DNA of 64,000 bases from Streptomyces sp. DH-12 (lineage in GTDB: Bacteria > Actinomycetota > Actinomycetes > Streptomycetales > Streptomycetaceae): NCBI RefSeq assembly GCF_002899455.1, contig NZ_PPFB01000001.1, forward strand, positions 1,426,001-1,490,000, read 5' to 3'. The translations under genes and the position numbers were made by a program. The notes under the pieces are model-generated. The model was not told the DNA's origin and ran no database searches. It worked only from the letters and a program-made list of their open reading frames with translations. Of this stretch, positions 1 to 10,087 are shown in pieces (within the stretch, counting starts at the first letter, position 1; every line of letters starts with the position of its first letter).

Positions 1-1
1 G

Positions 2-502
2 GCGGTCGAGTGCCGGGACGCCGCCTGGCCGCGGGACTGGGCGCAGTGGCGCAAGGACAACTGGGAGATGTACGAGCGGGCGCCGTTCATGTCCTGGAAC
101 AACGCCTGGTACAACGCGCCGTGCGCGTTCTGGCCGGTCGAGTCGGCGCGGCCGGAGCGGATCAACACCACCGGCCAGGTGCCGCCCGCGCTGCTGTTCC
201 AGGCCACGGACGACGCGGCCACCCCGTACCAGGGCGCCGTCACCGTGCACCGCCGGCTGGAGCGCTCGAGCCTGGTGGTCGAGTCGGGCGGCGGCAACCA
301 CGGGGTCACACTGAGCGGGAACGCCTGCCTGGACCGGCACCTGGCGGCCTATCTCGCCGACGGCACGGTGCCGCGCGGCAGCCACGGGGACGCCGACGCG
401 GTGTGCGCGGCCCTGCCCGACCCGAAGCCGCTGACGTCGAAGGCGACCCCCGGCACGGCCCGCGGCTCGGTCCTCCACGGCCTCCTCGGCTCCCGCATCT
501 GA
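2..502 (+). CDS. TAP-like alpha/beta hydrolase, C-terminal part (partial, runs off the left edge)
   Basis: Only the last 166 codons are present, read from base 2 to the TGA at 500-502. The visible part is the TAP-like C-terminal domain of Streptomyces secreted tripeptidyl aminopeptidases (SlpD/SlpE/TAP group). Its LFQATDDAATP segment carries the acidic triad residue, and GGGNHGVT carries the catalytic His. The nucleophile Ser and the signal peptide lie upstream of the window. Family members remove tripeptides from extracellular proteins, or act as esterases on related substrates. The gene ends 40 nt before a RidA gene and could be co-transcribed with it. The exact substrate cannot be judged from this fragment. 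Confidence 0.85.
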   Translation, partial: AVECRDAAWPRDWAQWRKDNWEMYERAPFMSWNNAWYNAPCAFWPVESARPERINTTGQVPPALLFQATDDAATPYQGAVTVHRRLERSSLVVESGGGNHGVTLSGNACLDRHLAAYLADGTVPRGSHGDADAVCAALPDPKPLTSKATPGTARGSVLHGLLGSRI

Positions 503-542
503 CCCGGGGAAATCCGGGGGCGGGCGCGCGGCACGGTGGGCC

Positions 543-953
543 ATGATGACCCGCATGACCCACCTGACCCGCATACCCGCCCCCGGCGGAGTGGCCCCCG
601 CGGCCCAGTACACGCACGTGGTGACGGGCGCCGGCCGCCTGGTCGCCGTCTCGGGCCAGCTCGCCCTGGACGAGGACGGCACGCTCGTCGGCGAGGGCGA
701 CGCCGGGGCCCAGGCCCGCCAGGTCTTCGAGAACCTGCGGCGGTGTCTCGCGGCGGCCGGTGCGAGTTTCGACGACGTCGTGAAGCTCACCTACTTCGTC
801 ACGGACATGGCGCACATGCCGGCCGTCCGCGTGGCCCGCGCCGTCCACCTCCCCGACGACCGCCTCCCGGCGGCCTCCGCCGTCCAGGTCGCCGCCCTGG
901 TCCGCCCGGAGTTCCTGCTGGAGGTCGAGGCTCTCGCGGTGGTCCCGGAATGA
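543..953 (+). CDS. RidA family (YjgF/YER057c/UK114) protein
   Basis: A protein of 136 residues, the usual size of a trimeric RidA subunit. RidA proteins hydrolyse reactive enamine/imine intermediates released by PLP enzymes such as threonine dehydratase, protecting the cytosol. The core is intact: VVTGAGRLVAVSGQLALDEDG near the N-terminus, the central QARQVFENLRRCLAAAGASFDDVVKLTYFVTD segment and a C-terminal LVRPEFLLEVEALAVV strand. Archetypal RidA has an Arg in the final motif (for example P-x-x-x-x-V-E-I-E), which appears here only in modified form, so this may be a divergent subgroup. In-frame ATGs at 546 and 555 are alternative starts. Its stop overlaps the next start in an ATGA, which implies translational coupling to the acetyltransferase. 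Confidence 0.85.
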   Translation: MMTRMTHLTRIPAPGGVAPAAQYTHVVTGAGRLVAVSGQLALDEDGTLVGEGDAGAQARQVFENLRRCLAAAGASFDDVVKLTYFVTDMAHMPAVRVARAVHLPDDRLPAASAVQVAALVRPEFLLEVEALAVVPE

Positions 954-1477
954 CCGGCACGCGCATCCGCCCGATGACCGCCGACGACTGCGCGGCGGTC
1001 GCCGGGATGCGGGTCCGCGGGTGGCAGTACGCGTACCGGGGGATGATCCCGCAGGAGTACCTGGACGGGATGGACGTCGCGGCGGAGGCCGAGCGGCAGC
1101 GGGCGCGGCTGGCGGCCGGGGACGGCAGCGTGGTCGATCTGGTCGCCGAGGCGGCGGACGGCGCCCTCGCCGGGTGGGCCGCGTACGGTCCGTACCGGGA
1201 CGGCGACGTGCGCACCGGGGACGGCGAGCTGTACGCGCTGTACCTGCCGCCCGAGCGCATCGGACAGGGGGTGGGGCGCGCCCTGCTGACCGAGGTGACC
1301 GGCCGGTGCGCGGCGGCCGGCCGGCCGCGGGTGTTCCTGTGGGTGCTCGAGGGGAACGCCCGCGCCCGCCGCTTCTACGAGGCCGCGGGCTACCGGGCGG
1401 ACGGCGCGGAGGAGCCCTTCGAGGTGGCCGGGGTCGCGGTGCCCGAGGTGCGGTACGTGCGGCGCCTCACCGGCTGA
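950..1477 (+). CDS. GNAT family N-acetyltransferase
   Basis: A protein of 175 residues starting at the ATG that shares an ATGA with the end of the RidA gene. It shows the GNAT fold from end to end: an N-terminal RIRPMTADDCAAVAGMRVRGW strand-helix, the central ELYALYLPPERIGQGVGRALL motif A that grips acetyl-CoA pyrophosphate (RIGQGVG), and a C-terminal NARARRFYEAAGY motif B. It would transfer acetyl from acetyl-CoA to an amine. The acceptor (small molecule, antibiotic or protein N-terminus) cannot be deduced. Coupling to RidA suggests a shared transcript. No membrane or secretion signal is present. Confidence 0.88.
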   Translation: MTGTRIRPMTADDCAAVAGMRVRGWQYAYRGMIPQEYLDGMDVAAEAERQRARLAAGDGSVVDLVAEAADGALAGWAAYGPYRDGDVRTGDGELYALYLPPERIGQGVGRALLTEVTGRCAAAGRPRVFLWVLEGNARARRFYEAAGYRADGAEEPFEVAGVAVPEVRYVRRLTG

Positions 1478-1537
1478 CCCGCCCCGTTCCCGGCGTGTGC
1501 CAGGTCTCATGTGAGCCGCCTGGCGCCGGGGGCCGGC

Positions 1538-1563
1538 AGCGGTGTGACGGTCCGTCACCCGCT
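1538..1563. terminator. Hairpin between convergent GNAT and HEAT-repeat genes
   Basis: An inverted repeat of GTGACG/CGTCAC with a 3-nt loop is extended outward by AGCGG/CCGCT across one bulged T. It lies between the GNAT stop at 1477 and the opposing gene, whose stop codon overlaps its right end. It could terminate either transcript. No clear U-tract follows, which is common in high-GC actinobacteria. Confidence 0.5.
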
Positions 1564-2167
1564 AGCGCTGTCCGGGGATCCGTCCGCGCGCACCCCCCTG
1601 GCGCGGGATGCGGGCCAGGGCGCGCACCGCCGCCTCCGCCAGCACCGGATGGGCGAGGGCCTCGTTCAGCACGGACTCCGCGCGGGGGTCGCCGAGTTCG
1701 CCCAGCCCCTCCACGCAGGCGAGCGCGACCCTGCGGTAGGGGTCGTGCGGGCGCAGCCGGCGGCGGAGGGTGGTGATCAGGGCCGGGACCGCCTCGGGGG
1801 CGCGCAGCTCGGTGAGCAGGCGGACCGGGTGCAGGGCGTAGGCCACGCGGAGTTCGTTGGTGGCGAGGGCGGCGGCGGCGCGGGCGGTGCGCGGGTCGCC
1901 GAGGCGGGCCAGGGCGTGCGCGGCGGCGGCGCAGCGCGGCGGGTCGCGGTGGTTGAGGAGGAGCACCAGCGTCTCGAACGCCCGCCGGTCGCCCGCCGTG
2001 CCCAGCCGGAACGCGGCCAGTTCACGTGCCCACAGCGGCTGTCCGGGAGCGGTGAGGACACCGGCCAGGAGATCGTGGTCGTCCGTGGCGGCCAGCCGCT
2101 CGTACACCGCCGTTCCGCCGGACTCCGCCCGTAAGCGCTCCGTGAGCGTTCGCAACTCTTCGTCCAT
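1562..2167 (-). CDS. HEAT repeat domain-containing protein
   Basis: A protein of 201 residues made of helical HEAT-like (PBS-lyase type) repeats. Successive repeats carry a GDxRA/GDPRT signature near the turn: GTAGDRRAFETLV, RLGDPRTARAA, and GELGDPRAESVLNEAL near the C-terminus. Such proteins are all-alpha scaffolds. Family precedent includes phycobilin lyase-like and scaffolding roles, but none can be assigned here. It is soluble, with no signal peptide. The gene is convergent with the GNAT gene and divergent from the 3-hydroxyacyl-CoA dehydrogenase, separated from the latter by about 350 bp of regulatory sequence. Confidence 0.8.
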   Translation of the reverse strand: MDEELRTLTERLRAESGGTAVYERLAATDDHDLLAGVLTAPGQPLWARELAAFRLGTAGDRRAFETLVLLLNHRDPPRCAAAAHALARLGDPRTARAAAALATNELRVAYALHPVRLLTELRAPEAVPALITTLRRRLRPHDPYRRVALACVEGLGELGDPRAESVLNEALAHPVLAEAAVRALARIPRQGGARGRIPGQR

Positions 2168-2519
2168 GCGACGAGGTTAGGCCGGTCACACCGGGCGCGG
2201 GAGCCACCTCACAATTCCGGGGGCTGGCGCGCTCGTTACCCGCGGGTTAAGCTCAGACGAGCGAGTTACCCACTCGCACCCTCCTCACGGCGGTCTGGTG
2301 ACGCGGCCGCTGTGAGTCGCAGTCGGTTCGGTGCCCCGTGCACCGCAGTACGGCTCGGCCCCCGGGACAGGGCCGGCCGGATCCACCGCCGTCTCCTCGG
2401 CGGTCCGGGCGTGTGCGCTCGCAGCCCGGCCCACACCCGCATCCACGCACGCACCCGGTGCGCCCTCCGGCGCACCCGGGCGCCGCTTCCGTCGTCACCC
2501 TCATTCCTGGAGTCCCGCG
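2168..2519. promoter_or_regulatory. Divergent intergenic region with palindromes upstream of the 3-hydroxyacyl-CoA dehydrogenase gene
   Basis: This 352-bp gap separates the HEAT-repeat gene (-) from the dehydrogenase (+). Two dyads stand close together. ACCCGCGGGT is a perfect 10-bp palindrome at 2238-2247, inside a longer imperfect TTACCCGCGGGTTAA. GCGAG-TTACCCA-CTCGC lies at 2261-2277. Both contain TTACCC, which suggests two sites for one regulator, plausibly a TetR-type acyl-CoA sensor. I see no convincing -10/-35 pair and no gene in the rest. Confidence 0.4.
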
Positions 2520-4325
<1,806 letters not shown>

Positions 4326-4415
4326 GCGGTATCCCGGCGAGCCGTTCCAGGGCGGCGCCGAGTGGGGCGGGCTGCTGGACCCCGGCCGGTTCCCGCCGCC
4401 CGCCCGCGGCGCCCC

Positions 4416-4440
4416 TCCCCCGCCCCCCGAGGGCGGGGGA
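4416..4440 (+). terminator. GC hairpin after the dehydrogenase gene
   Basis: A perfect 10-bp stem (TCCCCCGCCC / GGGCGGGGGA) with a 5-nt loop lies 90 nt after the dehydrogenase stop and 49 nt before the TetR start. It probably separates the two transcripts. Confidence 0.5.
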
Positions 4441-4488
4441 AGCCCCGGTCACGCGCACCGTGCCGCGCGCATGCAGTACGTTCAGGGC

Positions 4489-5304
4489 ATGTCCCAGCCC
4501 GCCAAGTCCGTACGTACGCCAGCCACGACCGAGCCGCCGGAGTCCACCGCCGGCTCGCGTGCCGCCGCCCAGCGGCTGAAAATGCGCCGGGAGCTCGCGG
4601 CCGCCGCGATGGAGCTGTTCGCGACCAAGGGGTACGAGGCGACCACCGTCGACGAGATCGCGGCCGCCGCCGGGGTGGCCCGCCGCACGTTCTTCCGCCA
4701 CTTCCGCTCCAAGGAGGAGGCGATCTTCCCGGACCACGACGACACCCTGGTGCGCGCCGAGGCGGTGCTCAACGCCGCTCCCGCGCACGAGCACCCGCTC
4801 GACACGGTGTGCCGGGGCATCAAGGAGGTCATGAAGATGTACGCGGCGCGGCCGGACATCTCGGTCGCCCGCTACAAGCTGACCCGCGAGGTGCCCACCC
4901 TGCGCGAGGCGGAGATCGCCTCGGTGGCCCGCTACGAGCGGCTGTTCACCCGCTATCTGCTGGGCCACTTCGACGAGCACGCGCACGACGACGACGCCAA
5001 CGACGACCCGCTGCTGGCGGAGGTCGCCGCGTCCGCGGTGGTCACGGCGCACAACCACGTGCTGCGGCGCTGGCTGCGGGCGGGCGGCCAGGGCGACGTG
5101 GAGACGCAGCTGGACCACGCCTTCGCGATCGTGCGGAGGACCTTCGGCACGGGGATCATGGCGGGCCGGCGCACCGCCGCCCCGTCGCGGCCCCCGGCGG
5201 CCACGTCCTCCGCGCAGGGCGAGGTGCTGGTGACGGTGGCCCGCACCGACGCCCCGCTGGAAGAGGTCATGCAGGCCATCGAGCAGGCGCTCAAGGAGCG
5301 CTGA
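4489..5304 (+). CDS. TetR/AcrR family regulator next to the ethylmalonyl-CoA operon
   Basis: A protein of 271 residues. After about 30 flexible residues comes the TetR DNA-binding domain: ELAAAAMELFATKGYEATTVDEIAAAAGVARRTFFRHFRSKEEAIF, with the recognition helix at VARRTFFRHF. An all-helical ligand domain and a Pro/Ala-rich C-terminal extension follow. The extension ends in a small separate helix (EVLVTVARTDAPLEEVMQAIEQALKER), which is longer than in typical 190-220 residue TetRs. It sits immediately upstream of ccr on the same strand and is followed by a strong terminator. From position, and because a TetR protein (CcrR) controls ccr in Methylobacterium, I infer that it regulates the ccr operon. 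The chosen start is the ATG at 4489; an in-frame ATG at 4471 is possible. Confidence 0.88.
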   Translation: MSQPAKSVRTPATTEPPESTAGSRAAAQRLKMRRELAAAAMELFATKGYEATTVDEIAAAAGVARRTFFRHFRSKEEAIFPDHDDTLVRAEAVLNAAPAHEHPLDTVCRGIKEVMKMYAARPDISVARYKLTREVPTLREAEIASVARYERLFTRYLLGHFDEHAHDDDANDDPLLAEVAASAVVTAHNHVLRRWLRAGGQGDVETQLDHAFAIVRRTFGTGIMAGRRTAAPSRPPAATSSAQGEVLVTVARTDAPLEEVMQAIEQALKER

Positions 5305-5326
5305 ACCGCCCTCCACCGCTGTGATG

Positions 5327-5353
5327 ACGGCCACCCCTCGGGGTGGCCGTTTT
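5327..5353 (+). terminator. Rho-independent terminator after the TetR gene
   Basis: An 11-bp perfect stem (ACGGCCACCCC / GGGGTGGCCGT) with a 2-nt loop is followed by four Ts, 22 nt after the TetR stop. It isolates the regulator from the ccr operon. Confidence 0.85.
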
Positions 5354-5461
5354 GCCATGTCAGGGGCGCTTTTCACCCGTGTTTCCGAGGCGCTTCGATC
5401 GATCATCGCTCATCTGAGGCGTAAAGATTTCACCTGAGAGCAAGTTCTGGCACGCAGTGCC

Positions 5462-5490
5462 TTGCCGACTGACACGGCGTGCCATACGTT
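5462..5490 (+). promoter_or_regulatory. Candidate sigma-HrdB-type promoter of the ccr operon
   Basis: TTGCCG at 5462-5467 and TACGTT at 5485-5490 are separated by exactly 17 nt and placed about 195 nt before the ccr GTG. A small CTCA-TC-TGAG dyad and AT-rich stretches lie 40-60 nt upstream (about 5400-5440) and could be the TetR target. Start-site mapping would settle it. The remaining leader (5491-5683) holds no gene that I can see. Confidence 0.45.
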
Positions 5491-5683
5491 GAAGGGGTCC
5501 GGGCGAGTCCCGGCGGGTCCACCACCCGCACGTCCGGACGCCTGCGTCACAGGCACCCTCCCGCGCAACCACGCGCTGCCGAAGCACCACCCGCCGAACC
5601 GACGGCACCCCTCACCCTCAGCAGCACACCGACGTAACCCTCAGCGCCCCTCCCTCAGGGCGCCCGTCGCCGGAGGCAACACC

Positions 5684-7027
5684 GTGACCGTCAAGGACAT
5701 CCTGGCCGCGATCCAGTCGCCCGACTCCACGCCGGAGGACTTCGCCGCCCTGCCGCTCCCCGAGTCGTACCGCGGCGTCACCGTGCACAAGGACGAGACG
5801 GAGATGTTCGCGGGCCTCGCCACCCGCGACAAGGACCCCCGCAAGTCGCTCCACCTGGACGACGTGCCGCTGCCCGAACTGGGTCCCGGCGAGGCCCTGG
5901 TCGCCGTGATGGCCTCCTCGGTCAACTACAACTCGGTGTGGACCTCGATCTTCGAGCCGCTGTCCACCTTCGGGTTCCTCGAGCGCTACGGCCGCACCAG
6001 CGAGCTGGCCAAGCGCCACGACCTGCCGTACCACGTCATCGGCTCCGACCTCGCGGGCGTCGTGCTGCGCACCGGCCCCGGCGTCAACTCCTGGAAGCCC
6101 GGCGACGAGGTCGTCGCCCACTGCCTGTCCGTCGAGCTGGAGTCGTCCGACGGCCACAACGACACGATGCTCGACCCCGAGCAGCGGATCTGGGGCTTCG
6201 AGACCAACTTCGGCGGACTCGCCGAGATCGCGCTGGTGAAGTCCAACCAGCTGATGCCCAAGCCGGACCACCTCACCTGGGAGGAGGCCGCCGCCCCCGG
6301 CCTGGTCAACTCCACCGCCTACCGGCAGCTCGTCTCCCGCAACGGCGCCGGCATGAAGCAGGGCGACAACGTCCTCATCTGGGGCGCCAGCGGCGGACTC
6401 GGCTCCTACGCCACCCAGTTCGCGCTGGCCGGCGGCGCCAACCCGGTCTGCGTCGTCTCCAGCGAGCAGAAGGCGGACATCTGCCGCGCCATGGGCGCGG
6501 AGGCGATCATCGACCGCACCGCCGAGGGCTACAAGTTCTGGAAGGACGAGCACACCCAGGACCCCAAGGAGTGGAAGCGCTTCGGCAAGCGCATCCGCGA
6601 GCTCACCGGCGGCGAGGACATCGACATCGTCTTCGAGCACCCCGGCCGCGAGACCTTCGGCGCCTCGGTCTACGTCACCCGCAAGGGCGGCACCATCACC
6701 ACGTGCGCCTCCACCTCGGGCTACATGCACCAGTACGACAACCGCTACCTGTGGATGTCCCTGAAGCGCATCATCGGCTCGCACTTCGCCAACTACCGCG
6801 AGGCCTGGGAGGCCAACCGGCTCATCGCGAAGGGCAGGATCCACCCGACCCTGTCGAAGGTGTACTCCCTGGAGGACACCGGCCAAGCCGCCCACGACGT
6901 GCACCGCAACCTCCACCAGGGCAAGGTCGGCGTGCTCTGCCTCGCGCCCGAGGAGGGCCTCGGCGTGCGCGACCACGAGAAGCGGGCCCGGCACATCGAC
7001 GCCATCAACCGCTTCCGGAACGTCTGA
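5684..7027 (+). CDS. ccr: Crotonyl-CoA carboxylase/reductase
   Basis: A protein of 447 residues, the exact usual length of Streptomyces Ccr. It is a medium-chain dehydrogenase/reductase without the zinc-ligand pattern. Its NADPH site is LIWGASGGLGSYATQ (about 231-245). It reductively carboxylates crotonyl-CoA to (2S)-ethylmalonyl-CoA using NADPH and CO2, the entry reaction of the ethylmalonyl-CoA pathway and a source of extender units. The four residues known to form the CO2 pocket in Kitasatospora Ccr (Asn81, Phe170, Glu171, His365) are all present here as N81, F172, E173 and H367. A carboxylating enzyme is therefore predicted, rather than a simple enoyl reductase. The GTG start at 5684 follows a GGAGG at 5671-5676. 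The gene leads the operon and is 14 nt from meaA. Confidence 0.97.
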   Translation: MTVKDILAAIQSPDSTPEDFAALPLPESYRGVTVHKDETEMFAGLATRDKDPRKSLHLDDVPLPELGPGEALVAVMASSVNYNSVWTSIFEPLSTFGFLERYGRTSELAKRHDLPYHVIGSDLAGVVLRTGPGVNSWKPGDEVVAHCLSVELESSDGHNDTMLDPEQRIWGFETNFGGLAEIALVKSNQLMPKPDHLTWEEAAAPGLVNSTAYRQLVSRNGAGMKQGDNVLIWGASGGLGSYATQFALAGGANPVCVVSSEQKADICRAMGAEAIIDRTAEGYKFWKDEHTQDPKEWKRFGKRIRELTGGEDIDIVFEHPGRETFGASVYVTRKGGTITTCASTSGYMHQYDNRYLWMSLKRIIGSHFANYREAWEANRLIAKGRIHPTLSKVYSLEDTGQAAHDVHRNLHQGKVGVLCLAPEEGLGVRDHEKRARHIDAINRFRNV

Positions 7028-7041
7028 GGGCGGGCGGAACC

Positions 7042-9069
7042 ATGACAGAGCGCCAGAAGGACCGTCCGTGGCTCATGCGGACGTACGCCGGCCACTCGAC
7101 CGCCGAGGCGTCCAACGAGCTGTACCGGCGCAACCTCGCCAAGGGCCAGACAGGGCTGTCGGTCGCCTTCGACCTGCCGACCCAGACCGGCTACGACCCC
7201 GACCACGTCCTCGCCCGCGGCGAGGTCGGCCGGGTCGGGGTGCCCGTCGCGCACCTCGGCGACATGCGCCGGCTGTTCCAGGACATCCCCCTGGAGCAGA
7301 TGAACACCTCGATGACGATCAACGCCACCGCCATGTGGCTGCTGGCGCTCTACCAGGTCGTCGCCGAGGAGCAGGGCGCGGACATCACCAGGCTCCAGGG
7401 CACGACCCAGAACGACATCGTCAAGGAGTACCTGTCCCGCGGGACGCACGTCTTCCCGCCCGGGCCGTCGCTCCGCCTGACGACCGACATGATCGCGTAC
7501 ACGGTCTCCCACATCCCGAAGTGGAACCCGATCAACATCTGCAGCTACCACCTGCAGGAGGCCGGGGCCACGCCGGTGCAGGAGATCGCGTACGCGATGT
7601 CCACCGCGATCGCCGTGCTCGACGCGGTGCGCGACAGCGGCCAGGTGCCGCAGGAGCGCATGGGCGACGTGGTCGGCCGCATCTCCTTCTTCGTGAACGC
7701 GGGCGTGCGCTTCATCGAGGAGATGTGCAAGATGCGCGCCTTCGGCCGCATCTGGGACACCCTCACCCGCGAGCGGTACGGCATCGAGAACCCCAAGCAC
7801 CGCCGCTTCCGCTACGGCGTCCAGGTCAACTCCCTCGGGCTGACCGAGGCGCAGCCGGAGAACAACGTCCAGCGCATCGTGCTGGAGATGCTGGCCGTCA
7901 CCCTCTCCAAGGACGCCCGCGCCCGTGCCGTGCAGCTGCCCGCCTGGAACGAGGCGCTGGGCCTGCCCCGCCCCTGGGACCAGCAGTGGTCGCTGCGCAT
8001 CCAGCAGGTCCTCGCCTACGAGAGCGACCTGCTGGAGTACGACGACCTCTTCGAGGGGTCGAAGGTCGTCGAGGCCAAGGTCGAGGAGCTGGTCGCCGAG
8101 GCGACCGCGGAGATCGGGCGGATCCAGGAGATGGGCGGCGCGATGGCCGCCGTGGAGTCCGGCTACCTCAAGTCCCAGCTGGTCTCCTCGCACGCCGCGC
8201 GCCGGGCCCGGATCGAGTCCGGCGAGGAGAAGATCATCGGGGTCAACGCCTTCGAGTCCACCGAGCCCAACCCGCTCACCGCCGACCTGGACACCGCCAT
8301 CCAGACCGTCGACCCCGCGGTCGAGGCCCGGGTGATCGCCTCGCTGCAGAACTGGCGCGACACCCGCTACCAGCCGCCCTTCAACCACCCGCGCCCCTGC
8401 AAGGCGCTGGAGAGGCTGAAGGAGGCCGCGCGCGGCACCGAGAACCTGATGGAGGCCACCCTGGAATGCGCCCGGGCCGGCGTCACCACCGGCGAGTGGG
8501 CCGGCGCGCTGCGCGAGGTGTTCGGCGAGTTCCGGGCGCCGACCGGGGTCTCCTCGGCTCCCGTCGCGGTCGCCGCCGAGAAGGGCTCCGCCCTGTCGGA
8601 GGTCCGCCGGAAGGTGGAACGCACGGCGCGGGACCTGGGCGTGGGCAAACTGCGCTTCCTGGTCGGCAAGCCGGGCCTGGACGGCCACTCCAACGGCGCC
8701 GAGCAGATCGCCGTGCGGGCCCGCGACGCCGGGTTCGAGGTGGTCTACCAGGGCATCCGGCTCACCCCGGAGCAGATCGTGGACGCCGCGCTGGCGGAGG
8801 ACGTGCACGCGGTGGGCCTGTCGATCCTCTCCGGATCGCATGCCCAGCTGGTGCCGGACGTGCTCGAACGGCTCCGTGTGGCCGGCGCCACGGACATTCC
8901 CGTGATCGCCGGTGGCATCATCCCCAGCGGTGACGCCGAACAGCTGCGGGCCGCGGGAGTCGCCGCGGTCTTCACCCCGAAGGACTTCGACATCACCGGG
9001 ATCATCGGCCGCATCGTCGACGAGATCCGCACCGCGAACAAGCTCGACCCCCTGGAGGTCCCCGCATGA
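7042..9069 (+). CDS. meaA: Ethylmalonyl-CoA mutase (MeaA), B12-dependent
   Basis: A protein of 675 residues: a methylmalonyl-CoA mutase-type TIM barrel (about 1-520) followed by a C-terminal cobalamin-binding domain. The B12 motif is in the ethylmalonyl-CoA mutase form GLDGHSNGAEQIA (near residue 547), and SILSGSH follows about 45 residues on. The barrel begins with the substrate-contact segment MRTYAGHSTAEASNELYRRN and contains QTGYDPDH. The enzyme isomerises (2R)-ethylmalonyl-CoA to methylsuccinyl-CoA by a 5'-deoxyadenosyl radical. Its placement between ccr and the downstream lyase/hydratase genes favours ethylmalonyl- over methylmalonyl- or isobutyryl-CoA as substrate. The stop overlaps the next start (ATGA). 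Confidence 0.95.
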   Translation: MTERQKDRPWLMRTYAGHSTAEASNELYRRNLAKGQTGLSVAFDLPTQTGYDPDHVLARGEVGRVGVPVAHLGDMRRLFQDIPLEQMNTSMTINATAMWLLALYQVVAEEQGADITRLQGTTQNDIVKEYLSRGTHVFPPGPSLRLTTDMIAYTVSHIPKWNPINICSYHLQEAGATPVQEIAYAMSTAIAVLDAVRDSGQVPQERMGDVVGRISFFVNAGVRFIEEMCKMRAFGRIWDTLTRERYGIENPKHRRFRYGVQVNSLGLTEAQPENNVQRIVLEMLAVTLSKDARARAVQLPAWNEALGLPRPWDQQWSLRIQQVLAYESDLLEYDDLFEGSKVVEAKVEELVAEATAEIGRIQEMGGAMAAVESGYLKSQLVSSHAARRARIESGEEKIIGVNAFESTEPNPLTADLDTAIQTVDPAVEARVIASLQNWRDTRYQPPFNHPRPCKALERLKEAARGTENLMEATLECARAGVTTGEWAGALREVFGEFRAPTGVSSAPVAVAAEKGSALSEVRRKVERTARDLGVGKLRFLVGKPGLDGHSNGAEQIAVRARDAGFEVVYQGIRLTPEQIVDAALAEDVHAVGLSILSGSHAQLVPDVLERLRVAGATDIPVIAGGIIPSGDAEQLRAAGVAAVFTPKDFDITGIIGRIVDEIRTANKLDPLEVPA

Positions 9070-10082
9070 CCGCCCGTCCGTCGCCCGCCACCGCCCTTCC
9101 AACGGGCGGCTCCGCCGCACAGCCCCCTGTCGACCGCCTCCGCCCCCGGCGTTCCTGCCTGGCGGTGCCGGGCTCGAACCCGCGCTTCCTGGAGAAGGCC
9201 CAGAGCCTCCCGGCGGACCAGGTCTTCCTGGACCTGGAGGACGCCTGCGCGCCGCTCGCCAAGCCCGAGGCGCGGCACACCATCGTGAAGTTCCTCAACG
9301 AGGGCGACTGGACCGGCAAGACCCGCGTCGTGCGCGTCAACGACTGGACGACCGAGTGGACGTACCGGGACGTCGTGACGGTCGTCGAGGGCGCGGGACC
9401 GAACCTCGACTGCATCATGCTGCCGAAGGTGCAGGACGCCCAGCAGGTCGTCGCGCTCGACCTGCTGCTGACGCAGATCGAGAAGACGATGGGCTTCGAG
9501 GTCGGCCGCATCGGCATCGAGGCGCAGATCGAGAACGCGCGGGGGCTGAACAACGTCAACGAGATCGCCCAGGCCTCCCCGCGCCTGGAGACCGTCATCT
9601 TCGGCCCGGCCGACTTCATGGCGTCCATCAACATGAAGTCGCTGGTGGTCGGCGAGCAGCCGCCCGGCTACCCGGCGGACGCCTACCACTACATCCTGAT
9701 GAAGATCCTGATGGCCGCCCGCGCCAACGACCTCCAGGCGATCGACGGCCCCTACCTGCAGATCCGCAACGTCGACGGCTTCCGCGAGGTGGCCGGCCGC
9801 GCCGCCGCCCTCGGCTTCGACGGCAAGTGGGTGCTGCACCCCGGCCAGGTCGACGCCGCCAACGAGGTCTTCTCGCCCTCGCAGGAGGACTACGACCACG
9901 CCGAGCTGATCCTGGACGCCTACGGCTACTACACGTCCGAGGCGGGCGGCAAGAAGGGCTCCGCGATGCTCGGCGACGAGATGATCGACGAGGCCAGCCG
10001 CAAGATGGCCCTGGTCATCGCGGGCAAGGGCCGCGCCGCCGGCATGCGGCGCACATCGACGTTCGAGATCCCGGAGGCCTGA
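9066..10082 (+). CDS. HpcH/HpaI-CitE family lyase, probable (3S)-malyl-CoA / beta-methylmalyl-CoA lyase
   Basis: A protein of 338 residues with the CitE-like TIM barrel. PRRSCLAVPGSNPRFLEKA is at the N-terminus, QVFLDLEDACAPLAKPEAR gives the first metal/CoA region, and RIGIEAQIENARGLNNVNEIA gives the Glu metal ligand and the conserved Asn/Arg pair. FGPADFMASIN supplies the Asp ligand, and GFDGKWVLHPGQVDAANEVFSPS closes the site. Mg2+-dependent members cleave beta-methylmalyl-CoA to glyoxylate and propionyl-CoA, and malyl-CoA to glyoxylate and acetyl-CoA. It is translationally coupled to meaA (ATGA) and 5 nt from the MaoC gene, matching the last steps of the ethylmalonyl-CoA pathway. A hydrolase variant (malyl-CoA thioesterase) cannot be excluded. 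Confidence 0.9.
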   Translation: MTARPSPATALPTGGSAAQPPVDRLRPRRSCLAVPGSNPRFLEKAQSLPADQVFLDLEDACAPLAKPEARHTIVKFLNEGDWTGKTRVVRVNDWTTEWTYRDVVTVVEGAGPNLDCIMLPKVQDAQQVVALDLLLTQIEKTMGFEVGRIGIEAQIENARGLNNVNEIAQASPRLETVIFGPADFMASINMKSLVVGEQPPGYPADAYHYILMKILMAARANDLQAIDGPYLQIRNVDGFREVAGRAAALGFDGKWVLHPGQVDAANEVFSPSQEDYDHAELILDAYGYYTSEAGGKKGSAMLGDEMIDEASRKMALVIAGKGRAAGMRRTSTFEIPEA

Positions 10083-10087
10083 CCGGC

